From positions 1,488,001 to 1,552,000 of the forward strand of contig NZ_JAFNPF010000001.1 in assembly GCF_026535915.1 (NCBI RefSeq): a stretch of 64,000 bases of DNA, read 5' to 3'. How positions within the stretch are numbered: position 1 is the stretch's first letter; the number at the start of each line of letters is the position of its first letter. Below the pieces are notes generated by a model. That model was not told the DNA's origin. It searched no databases and worked only from the letters and a program-made list of their open reading frames with translations. Positions 53,062-62,082 of this stretch are shown here, piece by piece. Position numbers and translations under genes: made by a program. The stretch is from Snodgrassella sp945267035 (GTDB lineage: Bacteria > Pseudomonadota > Gammaproteobacteria > Burkholderiales > Neisseriaceae).

Positions 53062-54261
53062 TTACACATTCAACAATAAACGAGCAGGATCTTCCAGAGC
53101 ATCTTTAATTGCTACCAGTGTCAACACAGCTTCACGGCCGTCAATCAAACGATGGTCATAAGATAAAGCCAAGTACATCATTGGACGCACAACAACCTGA
53201 CCATTTTCAACCACAGCACGTTCTTTAGTTGCGTGCATGCCCAAAATAGCAGATTGAGGTGGGTTGATAATCGGAGTAGACATCATTGAACCAAAAGTAC
53301 CGCCATTAGTAATACTGAATGTACCACCAGTCAGGTCTTCCAGAGCCAATTTACCATCTTTAGCTTTTACAGCATAATCGCTGATCGCTTGCTCAATATC
53401 AGCAATACTCATCTGATCAGCATCACGCAGAACTGGTACGACCAGACCACGAGGACTACCTACTGCAATACCGATATCGAAATAACCATGGTAAACCACA
53501 TCAGTACCATCGATAGACGCATTCACAACTGGATATTTTTTCAGTGCAGCTACGGCAGCTTTAACAAAGAAAGACATAAAGCCCAGTTTAACACCGTGTT
53601 CTTTTTGGAACTGCTCTTTATAACGGTTACGCAGATCCATCACTGGTTTCATGTTCACTTCATTGAACGTGGTCAGAATGGCATTTTCATGCTGAGATTG
53701 CAACAGACGTTCAGCTACACGAGAACGCAGACGTGACATCGGTACACGCTCTTCAATACGGTTACCCGCTGTAGAAGGCGCAGTATTTTTAGATGCAGTC
53801 ATCACTGGCGCTTTAGCAATGGCGGCAGCAACATCTTCTTTCAACACACGACCATCACGACCAGAACCTTGAATGCTAGAAGTATCCACCCCTTTTTCAG
53901 CAGCCAGTTTAGCGGCAGCAGGCATAGCTACGCCAGCTTGAGCATTACTGCTTGCTGCAGCAGGAGCTGCAGGAGCCGCCGCAGGTGCTGCGGCAGCAGC
54001 AGGAGCACTGGCTTCTGCAGTAGCAGCTGTATCAATCTTGGCCAACAACTGACCAGAAGTAACGGTGCTACCATCAGCTTCGATGATTTCAACAATTTTA
54101 CCAGCTTGTTGAGCAGGCAATTCTAAAACAACTTTATCTGTTTCCAGATCGATCAGATTTTCATCACGTTGAACAAAATCACCTACTTTTTTGTTCCAAG
54201 TCATCAGAGTGGCTTCAGTCACACTTTCAGGAAGCATGGGAACGACAACATCAATAATCAT
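53062..54261 (-). CDS. sucB: dihydrolipoyllysine succinyltransferase (E2o)
   Basis: This is the core of 2-oxoglutarate dehydrogenase. The 399-residue protein has one lipoyl domain (about 1-77) with Lys43 in DLETDKVVLELPA, an Ala/Pro-rich linker (about 85-108), and a peripheral-subunit-binding domain (AAAKLAAEKGVDTSSIQGSG, in parts). A short linker leads to the catalytic acyltransferase domain ending in SYDHRLIDGREAV, with the active His and Asp. The single lipoyl domain and length fit E2o rather than pyruvate E2. Confidence 0.97.
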   Translation of the reverse strand: MIIDVVVPMLPESVTEATLMTWNKKVGDFVQRDENLIDLETDKVVLELPAQQAGKIVEIIEADGSTVTSGQLLAKIDTAATAEASAPAAAAAPAAAPAAPAAASSNAQAGVAMPAAAKLAAEKGVDTSSIQGSGRDGRVLKEDVAAAIAKAPVMTASKNTAPSTAGNRIEERVPMSRLRSRVAERLLQSQHENAILTTFNEVNMKPVMDLRNRYKEQFQKEHGVKLGFMSFFVKAAVAALKKYPVVNASIDGTDVVYHGYFDIGIAVGSPRGLVVPVLRDADQMSIADIEQAISDYAVKAKDGKLALEDLTGGTFSITNGGTFGSMMSTPIINPPQSAILGMHATKERAVVENGQVVVRPMMYLALSYDHRLIDGREAVLTLVAIKDALEDPARLLLNV

Positions 54262-54284
54262 GGATTACTCCTAAAAAAACAGAT

Positions 54285-54305
54285 GGTCACCACCGATTGG
54301 TGACC
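54285..54305 (-). other. hairpin between sucA and sucB
   Basis: GGTCACC and GGTGACC flank seven bases in the 64-base intercistronic gap. No T-run follows. Confidence 0.55.
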
Positions 54306-54325
54306 GTTATTTAAACTAAATGGAA

Positions 54326-57157
54326 TTATTTCAGTTCAAGAGCATCATCAACCAGCTGCTTCAATTGCGCAGTGTGTTTGCTCATGTATCCAACTGCAGG
54401 CGAAGCGCTGGCAGGACGACCGGCAAAGATAACTTTTTGATTATCTTTAGCAACAGATTGAATACGATGTACAATCTGATACCAAGCACCCTGATTTTTC
54501 GGCTCTTCCTGTGCCCACATAATTTCGGTGGCGTTAGGATAACGGCTCAATTCAGCAGCAACTTCGTCATATGGGAACGGATACAATTGTTCAACGCGGA
54601 CAATAGCAATATCTTTGCCCAGATCGCGTTCCAAACGTGCTTTATTGATATCGTAATAAACCTGTCCAGCACAAAGAATAACGCGTTTTACGCTGTTTTC
54701 ATTACCCTGAACTTCATCACCAATTACTGGGCGGAAAGATGTACCTTCGGTGAAATTACTCAATGGGCTCATGGAGTCATTGAAACGCAACAGGCGTTTA
54801 GACATGAAGATCACTAAAGGTTTACGATATGGACGCAATACCTGACGACGCAATAAATGGAACATTTGTGAAGCTTCAGAAGGCATAACTACTTGAATAT
54901 TTTCTTCAGCACACAATTGTAACCAGCGTTCTGGACGACCGGAAGAGTGTTCAGGTCCTTGACCGTCATAACCATGTGGCAGGATAACGGTCAAACCACA
55001 CAAGCGACCCCATTTGGTTTCACCTGAAGTAATAAACTGGTCAATAGCAACTTGAGCACCATTGGCAAAATCGCCAAATTGGCCTTCCCAAATAGTCAAT
55101 TGATCAGGGGCACTAGAAGCGTAACCATATTCATAAGCCAATACAGCTTCTTCATTAAGAATAGAGTCGATAGCCATGAATGAAGCTTGATCATCGCTCA
55201 TATTGCTCAACGGAACATAAGCACCGTCTTCACAATTTTTGCGTTTTTGATCATGCAATACTGCATGACGATGTGAGAAAGTACCACGACCTGAATCTTC
55301 ACCTGAAATACGCACGCCATAACCATTGGTTACCAAACTTGCATAAGCCAGTGTTTCGGCCATACCCCAATCCACAGCTGCAGTTCCATCTGCCATCGCT
55401 ACGCGATTTGCCAGCATTCTTTTCACTGTGTTATGAGGAGTGAATCCCTCTGGTAAAGTGGTAAATTTAGTCGCCAGACGTTTAATTTCAGTTTCAGGTA
55501 TACCAGTTGCAACGGAATCTTTCCAGCTGGTACCGATATAAGCAGACCAATCGGCTGCATATTTGTTTTTGTGATTAGGTAGCGTGAATTCTTCTACATG
55601 CTTACCTTGGTCCAATGCATCACGATAAGCTTGAATCAAAGCATCAGCCTGCTCATTGGTCACAACTTTTTCAGCCGCAAGACGATCAGCATAAACCGCA
55701 CGGGTACCTGGATGCTGATGAACTTTGCTATACATCATTGGCTGAGTCAGCATTGGATCATCACCTTCGTTGTGACCCAATTTACGGAAGCAAACAATGT
55801 CTACTACTACATCTTTTTCAAATTTACTGCGATATTCCATAGCCAGTGCAGTAACAAAACTTACTGCTTCTGGATCGTCGCCATTTACATGGAAAACTGG
55901 CGCATTGACCATTTTAGCCAGATCTGTACAGTACACTGTAGAACGAATATCGCGCATATCAGAGGTTGTGAAACCAATCTGATTGTTTACAACAATATGC
56001 AAAGTACCGCCGGTAGAATAGCCACGGGTTTTAGATAAATTGAAGTTAGCCTGATTAACACCCAGACCTAAGAAGGCTGAATCACCATGAATCAAAACTG
56101 GCAATACGGATTTGTGACCGTCTTTTTCACGACGTTTCTGACGTGCTCGTACAGCACCTTCTACTACTGGATTAACAATTTCCAAATGTGAAGGGTTGAA
56201 AGCCAGAGATACATGCAAAGGACCGTTTTTAGTAGCCAAATCTGAAGTGAAGCCCATGTGATATTTTACGTCACCACTGGCACCAGATAAATTATTGGCA
56301 TATTTACCCTCAAATTCATCAAACAAAATTTGCGGTGATTTGCCCATAATATTGACTAACACGTTCAATCGACCGCGGTGAGCCATACCGATAGCAACTT
56401 CTTCGATGCCGACACTACCGCAATTCTGCATCAGGTAATCCAGCGCTACGATGGTGCTTTCTCCACCTTCTAAAGAAAAGCGCTTCTGACCAACATAACG
56501 AGTATGCAGATAGCGCTCTAAAGTTTCGGCTGCAGTTAATTGAGTCAGCATACGTCGTTTTTGATCAGGCGTATATTGACCAGAGGACATATTGTTTTCA
56601 ACACGTTCCTGCACCCATTTACGTTCTTCCGGATTGATGATGTGCATATATTCCACACCAACACTGCCACAATAAGTCTGATCCAATTTTTTGATGATTT
56701 CAGACAAAGCTGACTTAGGACTATGTGCAAAATCACTACCCACGTAAAACTGAGTATTCATGTCCGCTTGAGTCAAACCATAATATGCTGGATCCAACTC
56801 AGGTATATATTCTTTTTGGCGTCGTTTTAACGGATCTAAGTCTGCATTATATGTACCTAATGTGCGGTATGCATTGATTAGATTTAAAACGGCAACTTGT
56901 TTTTGCAGAATGTGTACATCACCACTACCCTGTGCGCTGCCATGCGGCTGTGTAGATATATTGGTAAATGAAGCCTGAATCGGTAATTGCGGTATGTCCT
57001 TAGCTACATAACCTGGCAAGGCAGCTACTTTATCAAAGTAATCTTTCCAGTATTCATCAACTGAATTGCGATCTCGCAGATAATTTTCATACAACTCCTC
57101 AATATAAGGAGCATTAGCACCATATAAGTATGAAAGATTGGTTTGTTCATCCATCAT
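54326..57157 (-). CDS. sucA: 2-oxoglutarate dehydrogenase E1 component
   Basis: This thiamine diphosphate enzyme decarboxylates 2-oxoglutarate and passes succinyl to SucB. The 943 residues match the E1o length. The N-terminal NLSYLYGANAPYIEELYENY motif is typical of E1o. GMAHRGRLNVLVNIMGKSP (about 262) is the conserved substrate region and VHVNGDDPEAV-like FHVNGDDPEAV the ThDP/Mg site. AHPxG-type HRHAVLHDQ and the C-terminal WAQEEPKNQGAW complete it. It heads the operon with sucB and lpd. The double ATG leaves a one-residue start ambiguity. Confidence 0.97.
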   Translation of the reverse strand: MMDEQTNLSYLYGANAPYIEELYENYLRDRNSVDEYWKDYFDKVAALPGYVAKDIPQLPIQASFTNISTQPHGSAQGSGDVHILQKQVAVLNLINAYRTLGTYNADLDPLKRRQKEYIPELDPAYYGLTQADMNTQFYVGSDFAHSPKSALSEIIKKLDQTYCGSVGVEYMHIINPEERKWVQERVENNMSSGQYTPDQKRRMLTQLTAAETLERYLHTRYVGQKRFSLEGGESTIVALDYLMQNCGSVGIEEVAIGMAHRGRLNVLVNIMGKSPQILFDEFEGKYANNLSGASGDVKYHMGFTSDLATKNGPLHVSLAFNPSHLEIVNPVVEGAVRARQKRREKDGHKSVLPVLIHGDSAFLGLGVNQANFNLSKTRGYSTGGTLHIVVNNQIGFTTSDMRDIRSTVYCTDLAKMVNAPVFHVNGDDPEAVSFVTALAMEYRSKFEKDVVVDIVCFRKLGHNEGDDPMLTQPMMYSKVHQHPGTRAVYADRLAAEKVVTNEQADALIQAYRDALDQGKHVEEFTLPNHKNKYAADWSAYIGTSWKDSVATGIPETEIKRLATKFTTLPEGFTPHNTVKRMLANRVAMADGTAAVDWGMAETLAYASLVTNGYGVRISGEDSGRGTFSHRHAVLHDQKRKNCEDGAYVPLSNMSDDQASFMAIDSILNEEAVLAYEYGYASSAPDQLTIWEGQFGDFANGAQVAIDQFITSGETKWGRLCGLTVILPHGYDGQGPEHSSGRPERWLQLCAEENIQVVMPSEASQMFHLLRRQVLRPYRKPLVIFMSKRLLRFNDSMSPLSNFTEGTSFRPVIGDEVQGNENSVKRVILCAGQVYYDINKARLERDLGKDIAIVRVEQLYPFPYDEVAAELSRYPNATEIMWAQEEPKNQGAWYQIVHRIQSVAKDNQKVIFAGRPASASPAVGYMSKHTAQLKQLVDDALELK

Positions 57158-57934
57158 GGTAAAAACCCTTTTACCTTAAACTATTAAAACAGGAATATTG
57201 TTATTCCCTACCAATATAAAACTAAAGAACCGAATGCCGATTCAAACTCACCGCATATCAACATACCGATCCCAGATCTCTACGCACAAACATAGGGATG
57301 AAGCATCAGTTTGTAAATATACTTAAATTTGCTTTAAGAAAGCACGCTGTTATTCAACATAATTGTTTAAACCAGTACTCGATGAATATAACCGAGATAG
57401 GTAAAATTTTATCTGATACAGATCAGCATTAGTTGCATGCTAAAGCTATATTTAAGAATTTAACTATCTCGTGAAACCCAAGTAGAAACTTGCGTCACGA
57501 TATTCACAAGACCAAATAATACAATATTCAGTTAAAAATAAACATTCGAATTAAGAGCATAAACAACCAAGTATAGGTTTTAAAAAGCAATTTTTTCGCA
57601 GAATTTCCCCCCTTAAATTCAATTTTTTCAACATTCTTTAACTTTTGCATATTTTAAAGATTAAAACGGCTCTTAAGGATTTCAAAAAAGCGGTGTTTTT
57701 TCTAGTCAATGAAGGCCTATATAGATCAGCCAATCTTATGATTTTTGTGCTTCAATTAAACACCTAAGACAGGATTATCCAACTCAAAATATTCTGCACT
57801 AAAACATCTGTAACGCTTGAAAATACCTTGCCCATTATACCATCATGTTAAACAACCATATTGGGTTAATCTGAGAGAACACTTCAAATTAGATCGGGAA
57901 TAAAATAAAAAAATTAAGCTATCAAATTAAATAG
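57158..57934. other. gene-free stretch upstream of sucA
   Basis: This should contain the sucA promoter on the minus strand. I see no gene. A plus-strand terminator follows it at 57935 with no plus-strand gene before it, which raises the possibility of an unannotated small RNA in this interval. Confidence 0.45.
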
Positions 57935-57965
57935 ATGATTTGTGGCTTAGCCACATCTTTTTTTT
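57935..57965 (+). terminator. orphan plus-strand terminator
   Basis: GATTTGTGGC pairs with GCCACATC around TTA, then nine T. No plus-strand gene lies upstream. On the minus strand the hairpin has no T-run. Confidence 0.75.
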
Positions 57966-58046
57966 CATTTTTTATTCCGCTTTTGAGCTGAAAGAGATAA
58001 GAAATTGTTTGGTGCTGTACCAACCAATTCATAATAAATTTCAATA

Positions 58047-58403
58047 TTAACTAATCCAATTCCAATATTCGAGCGAAAGCTCGTTATCAATATTTTCTCC
58101 GACTAATTGTGTTTTATCACTACTGTTTTGCATAGATAAGTCGAAAGAATAATCGCCTACGCCTCGTTCAATAGTGCTTAGCAATTTAAACAGTGAAAGC
58201 TCTATACAATATTTCATCCCTTTATGTAATTGATGAAACTGTTCAACATCTAATGTTTTTATTAATTCCATGAGTGCTTTTTGTTCTTCATCTGGACTTT
58301 GAGGAATTTCAATATTATTTTTGTAGTTCGATACTATATCTAAACCAGTATCGCGACTAGTTTTTACTAATTTGCCAAATACTTCAATTAGATTGTTTTC
58401 CAT
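58047..58403 (-). CDS. orphan small protein, unknown
   Basis: The 118-residue acidic protein (MENNLIEVFGKLVKTSRDTG, then IEIPQSPDEEQKALMELIKT) is mostly helical by appearance, with no signal or membrane segment. It ends in NELSLEYWNWIS, an aromatic tail. The frame continues upstream to 58436, but ATG 58403 has a weak AAGAG before it. It resembles stand-alone immunity proteins of toxin systems in size and composition. No toxin gene is adjacent. I do not recognise the family. It stands alone in a 2.7-kb low-gene-density region. Confidence 0.55.
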   Translation of the reverse strand: MENNLIEVFGKLVKTSRDTGLDIVSNYKNNIEIPQSPDEEQKALMELIKTLDVEQFHQLHKGMKYCIELSLFKLLSTIERGVGDYSFDLSMQNSSDKTQLVGENIDNELSLEYWNWIS

Positions 58404-58436
58404 TATCAATACTCTTTTAATGATAGGTTTTTCCAT

Positions 58437-59293
58437 ATTACTGTTTATTCATATTTTTTAGCTTTTTAGAGAAATTTCAAGTGCGTTTGTATGATTGGGT
58501 AACAGATCAATTTCATCATGTAACAACTGTATTGCTGTCATTTGAGAACATGCTACATTCTTGGGAGATTGTAGTTTTGTTACATTAGATCATATTTTAG
58601 ATTAGATAACATTGATCAGAAAAATTACAGAACCCTCAAAAGTATCGAAAAATGAGCATTTTATTATATTCTGCATTCATAACTATACGCTTAAAATAGC
58701 AACTAAAAGTTTCGTTCGACTCACACGATTAGCGCAAAATTCAATAAAAAAAGTGATGAATGCGCAATAACCGAGTGGGTAGACAATTTAGGTAAAAGGT
58801 TAATATACACCTCATCTATATAATGACGTCTTAGTTGAGACAATGCGTTCTGTTGTGATGCATATGCATAAATCACTTGAATTGAATATGCGCTGAGATC
58901 AGCATTAGCCCATGACAGTCAACATTGCCCCTACAATTTTGATTTCTAGATCTCTGGTGATGAAACATTTCTAAATTTTTAACTAAGTCGTTGCTAAGCA
59001 GGCTGAAAAACTCAAGCATGAGTTACTTATTTAAATTGAAAAACATCTTTAGATGAAGTGTAGAGCAAAATTAATCGCGAAAATTTTTATAGGTAGTTTA
59101 TCCAGACAGAATTAATCGTGCGTAGTTAGATACACTCACCATGTATTTATGAGCTGTTATCCTTGTTTTTACGATATTTGTTCTTCAACATCTGCTAAAT
59201 TGAACAGTACATATCTAGTTAAAAATCGACTGTAGATAAACTTTCTCGTTTTTTGCATTACAAAATGTCACTTATTCAGGCATCATTTTCGTG
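58437..59293. other. gene-free stretch
   Basis: AT-rich sequence with stops in all frames. Nothing recognisable. Part of the long interval between the orphan gene and mdh. Confidence 0.5.
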
Positions 59294-59480
59294 CTAGGTT
59301 ACCAGCTTATCATCGGCTCGCTCTAACTGTTCAATAACATAATGAGGTAGATTGATGTCTATCTGATTCACAGTCACCGCAAGGTTTGATTTTTTTATAA
59401 TGCTATTGGTTTAATCTTTCCCCTCAAACTTATAGCTCGAAGAAAATCCATCGGCAGAAATCAGGGAGCAGAAACCGCCA
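59294..59480 (-). pseudogene. unidentified gene remnant
   Basis: A minus-strand frame reads SNLAVTVNQIDINLPHYVI and EQLERADDKLVT to a TAG at 59294, preceded by a stop at 59411 and, beyond it, GFSSSYKFEGKD in the same frame. The amphipathic NQIDINLPHYVIEQLERAD stretch resembles the end of a ribbon-helix-helix protein. It looks like the C-terminal end of a lost gene. The family is not identified. Confidence 0.35.
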
Positions 59481-59909
59481 ATATTATTAACTAACATTAA
59501 TCTCAATAATTTTTATTTAGCAATATATATCCAGCTGATCGTAACAACACAAAATATTATTATTCACTTCATCTCATTTAGCTTTTTTCAATACCTATTA
59601 AATCAGGGGTAATGGCTCGGCTTTAGGGCATAAAATATATTTACACTTATTTTATTAATGTAAATTGTTGTTAATTTATTAGCTATATTGCTTCTGAAAT
59701 AACAAATTAAGTTACTTTTTTTAATTTGTTTTGATATAGATTAAAATAAAATATCCAAATTAGCTCAATTAAGTATTCGCTTAAATTCAATTTTCAAGGT
59801 TTTTTTGATATCATCGCAGGCACAATTTGGGTGTTGCTGTTCATTATCTTCTTTAGCAAGAATAAAAAAACATCAATAGTCGTTTATGGCCAAATAAAGG
59901 GACTTAAAT
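59481..59909. other. AT-rich region upstream of mdh
   Basis: Presumably contains the mdh promoter. No motif is strong enough to assign and no other gene was seen. Confidence 0.5.
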
Positions 59910-60887
59910 ATGAAAAAACCTGTACGTGTTGCCGTTACTGGCGCTTGTGGACAGATTGGATATGCATTACTGTTTCGTATTGCAAGCGGCGAAATGTTAG
60001 GAAAAGACACGCCTGTCATTTTACAACTTCTGGATTTACCACAAGCTCAAAAGGCAATCGACGGTATTATCATGGAATTACAGGATTGTGCATTTCCTTT
60101 GCTGGTTGATGTATTTGGTAGTTCCGAAGCCGAAGAGGCATTCAAAGATGCAGATATTGCTATTTTAGTTGGTTCAAGACCACGTAGCAAAGGTATGGAA
60201 CGCAGTGATTTGCTACAGGCCAATGCCGAAATTTTCACTAAACAAGGTGCGGCGCTGAATAAAGTAGCTAGCCGTGATGTTAAAGTATTGGTGGTAGGCA
60301 ATCCAGCCAACACTAATGCCTATATCGCGATGAAATCTGCTCCTGATTTACCAGCTAAAAATTTCACCGCTTTAATGCGTCTGGATCACAATCGTGCTTT
60401 ACACCAATTGGCAGCAAAAACTGGTAAAGCTGTAAGCAGCATTAAGCATATGTTTGTGTGGGGTAATCACAGTCCTACCATGTATGCAGATTACCGCTTT
60501 GCCACAATTGAAGGCGACAGCGTTGAGAAAATGATCAATGATCATAACTGGTATGAAAATGAATTCTTACCAGGCGTTGGTAAACGTGGTGCGGCGGTTA
60601 TTGAAGCACGTGGATCATCCTCAGCTGCCAGCGCAGCAAATGCCATCATTGATCAAATTCATGACTGGATGATCGGCAGCAATGGTGAATGGGTAACTAT
60701 GGGTATCCCTTCTGACGGATCGTATGGTATTCCAGAAGGCATCATCTTTGGTTTCCCATTAATTTGCAATAATGGGGAATACACAATTGTGCAAGATTTG
60801 CCAATTGATGAATTCAGTCAATCTTGCATCAATAAAACACTGCAGGAGCTGGAAGAAGAAAGAGCTGAAATCAACCACCTTCTGTAA
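59910..60887 (+). CDS. mdh: malate dehydrogenase
   Basis: This NAD-dependent TCA-cycle enzyme interconverts malate and oxaloacetate. The 325-residue protein is of the cytosolic-type group with VRVAVTGACGQIGYALLFRIASG, in parts, at the N-terminus. LLDLPQAQKAIDGI (NAD-specific Asp) and LVGSRPRSKGMERSDLL with substrate Arg residues follow. VVGNPANTNAYIA, the LMRLDHNRAL loop and FVWGNHSPTMYADY with the catalytic His complete it. It would reduce oxaloacetate produced by the citrate lyase encoded 10 kb away. Confidence 0.97.
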   Translation: MKKPVRVAVTGACGQIGYALLFRIASGEMLGKDTPVILQLLDLPQAQKAIDGIIMELQDCAFPLLVDVFGSSEAEEAFKDADIAILVGSRPRSKGMERSDLLQANAEIFTKQGAALNKVASRDVKVLVVGNPANTNAYIAMKSAPDLPAKNFTALMRLDHNRALHQLAAKTGKAVSSIKHMFVWGNHSPTMYADYRFATIEGDSVEKMINDHNWYENEFLPGVGKRGAAVIEARGSSSAASAANAIIDQIHDWMIGSNGEWVTMGIPSDGSYGIPEGIIFGFPLICNNGEYTIVQDLPIDEFSQSCINKTLQELEEERAEINHLL

Positions 60888-60928
60888 TTTCTGAACTGAT
60901 TAATACTGTCATTCAGATTAAATTTAAT

Positions 60929-60965
60929 TTTACCCTGCTGTGAATTCATAGCAGGGTAAATTTTT
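60929..60965 (+). terminator. intrinsic terminator of mdh
   Basis: TTTACCCTGCT and AGCAGGGTAAA pair around ten bases and are followed by five T. It lies 41 bases past the stop. Confidence 0.94.
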
Positions 60966-60972
60966 ATCCAAT

Positions 60973-61004
60973 ATACCGGATTCATTCAAACTTCAATCCG
61001 GTAT
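60973..61004 (-). other. hairpin past the small membrane protein gene
   Basis: ATACCGGATT and AATCCGGTAT are perfect 10-bp arms around a 12-base loop, just past the end of the minus-strand 55-residue gene. No strong T-run. Confidence 0.65.
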
Positions 61005-61008
61005 TGGT

Positions 61009-61176
61009 TTAGCTTAAATAAACCACGATCGTGATGATCGACACCAATGTTAAAATGGCGGCAAGTTGATTCATTCTTTTATGCAACGCAGATTTTTGCC
61101 GTTTATGGCAAAAAAAATGGATCAAAGAGCCAATCAGGATAAAACATAACCCCAAGTGCCATAACTTTCCTAACAT
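61009..61176 (-). CDS. small two-helix membrane protein
   Basis: This 55-residue ORF starts MLGKLWHLGLCFILIGSLIH (first helix), has a basic middle (CHKRQKSALHKRMNQ), and ends in AAILTLVSIITIVVYLS (second helix). The frame uses ATG 61176, preceded by AAAGAGAAG, and a hairpin follows its stop. The helix-basic loop-helix design and flanking signals argue for a real gene. No family is recognised. A small inner-membrane hairpin protein is inferred. Confidence 0.6.
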   Translation of the reverse strand: MLGKLWHLGLCFILIGSLIHFFCHKRQKSALHKRMNQLAAILTLVSIITIVVYLS

Positions 61177-62082
61177 CGGTATTTCTTCTCTTTCAAGGAT
61201 TTCTAGTGATGCAAAATTCTAGGCTAATTATCATAAGCTTTTTTGCTATTTGACTCAAATAGGTTTGCAACAATGAATTTCTATTTATTTGGATATCTCT
61301 CATATAGAAACGATGTTAAAATAAATAAAAATTCTTATTGGTAAATAATATTTAAAAAAGTTTTATGCTTTATATTTTTTGATTTGAATAACTTAAAATA
61401 ATAATAATTATATAATTTTAAAACGAGAATAATGGCTATAACACCTGCACTTACAGAGATAATTATAATATTTGCTTAATTTGATCAAATATTTCATCAT
61501 TCATTTTTTTGATTGAAATGCTGTTTTATTGATGTTTATTATTTTATAACTATGATTATGAGCTATTATAAAAATGATTATCGCAATGCTAAAATCAATT
61601 AAAAAGTAACACAGTAGCCAGAGTTACTTTGCAGAATCAATCATTTAAGATATTAAATGAGAAAAACCTGCTCGAATAAAATTGGTAACTCAATAAAATC
61701 ATGCCAAATAAACATTGCTAACACAGATAATAATGGCAAATAATCTGTTAGGCATATTTAAAATCATGAAATTATCGTAATGCAATTGATGCTATTTAAT
61801 GCTTTTTCTATAAATTGCCTTGAAAACCAACATTCTTAAAAACAAATTTGGTAGATCAAAAATCATGTTAATGAGGGATCAATTAGCACTTTTTTATGAC
61901 AAATCCGAATGAGAAAAGTGCAGTATTTATATTTGTTTTATTCTTCAGCCTATCGGTCTTTATGTAAATTTAATTCTTGTAGAGGGTTATTTAAGGGATA
62001 AAAAAAATTTTGGTTTTGATGAACCGAAAACTTGATCTATGGACTATACTATTTATTCTTCTTCCATTGCCGAAAATCCATT
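61177..62082. other. gene-free stretch upstream of metX
   Basis: Very AT-rich. A weak hairpin AAAGTAAC/GTTACTTT at 61603-61630 is the only visible element. I looked for a SAM-type riboswitch before metX and saw no convincing candidate. It contains the divergent promoters of the small membrane protein and metX. Confidence 0.5.

Noticed and set aside
53940..54030. GCA/GCT-rich repetitive stretch
   Set aside because: It encodes the Ala/Pro interdomain linker of SucB, not a separate repeat.
61603..61630. AAAGTAAC/GTTACTTT hairpin upstream of metX as a SAM riboswitch
   Set aside because: A single short stem 450 bases from metX without the conserved core of any SAM riboswitch class I know.
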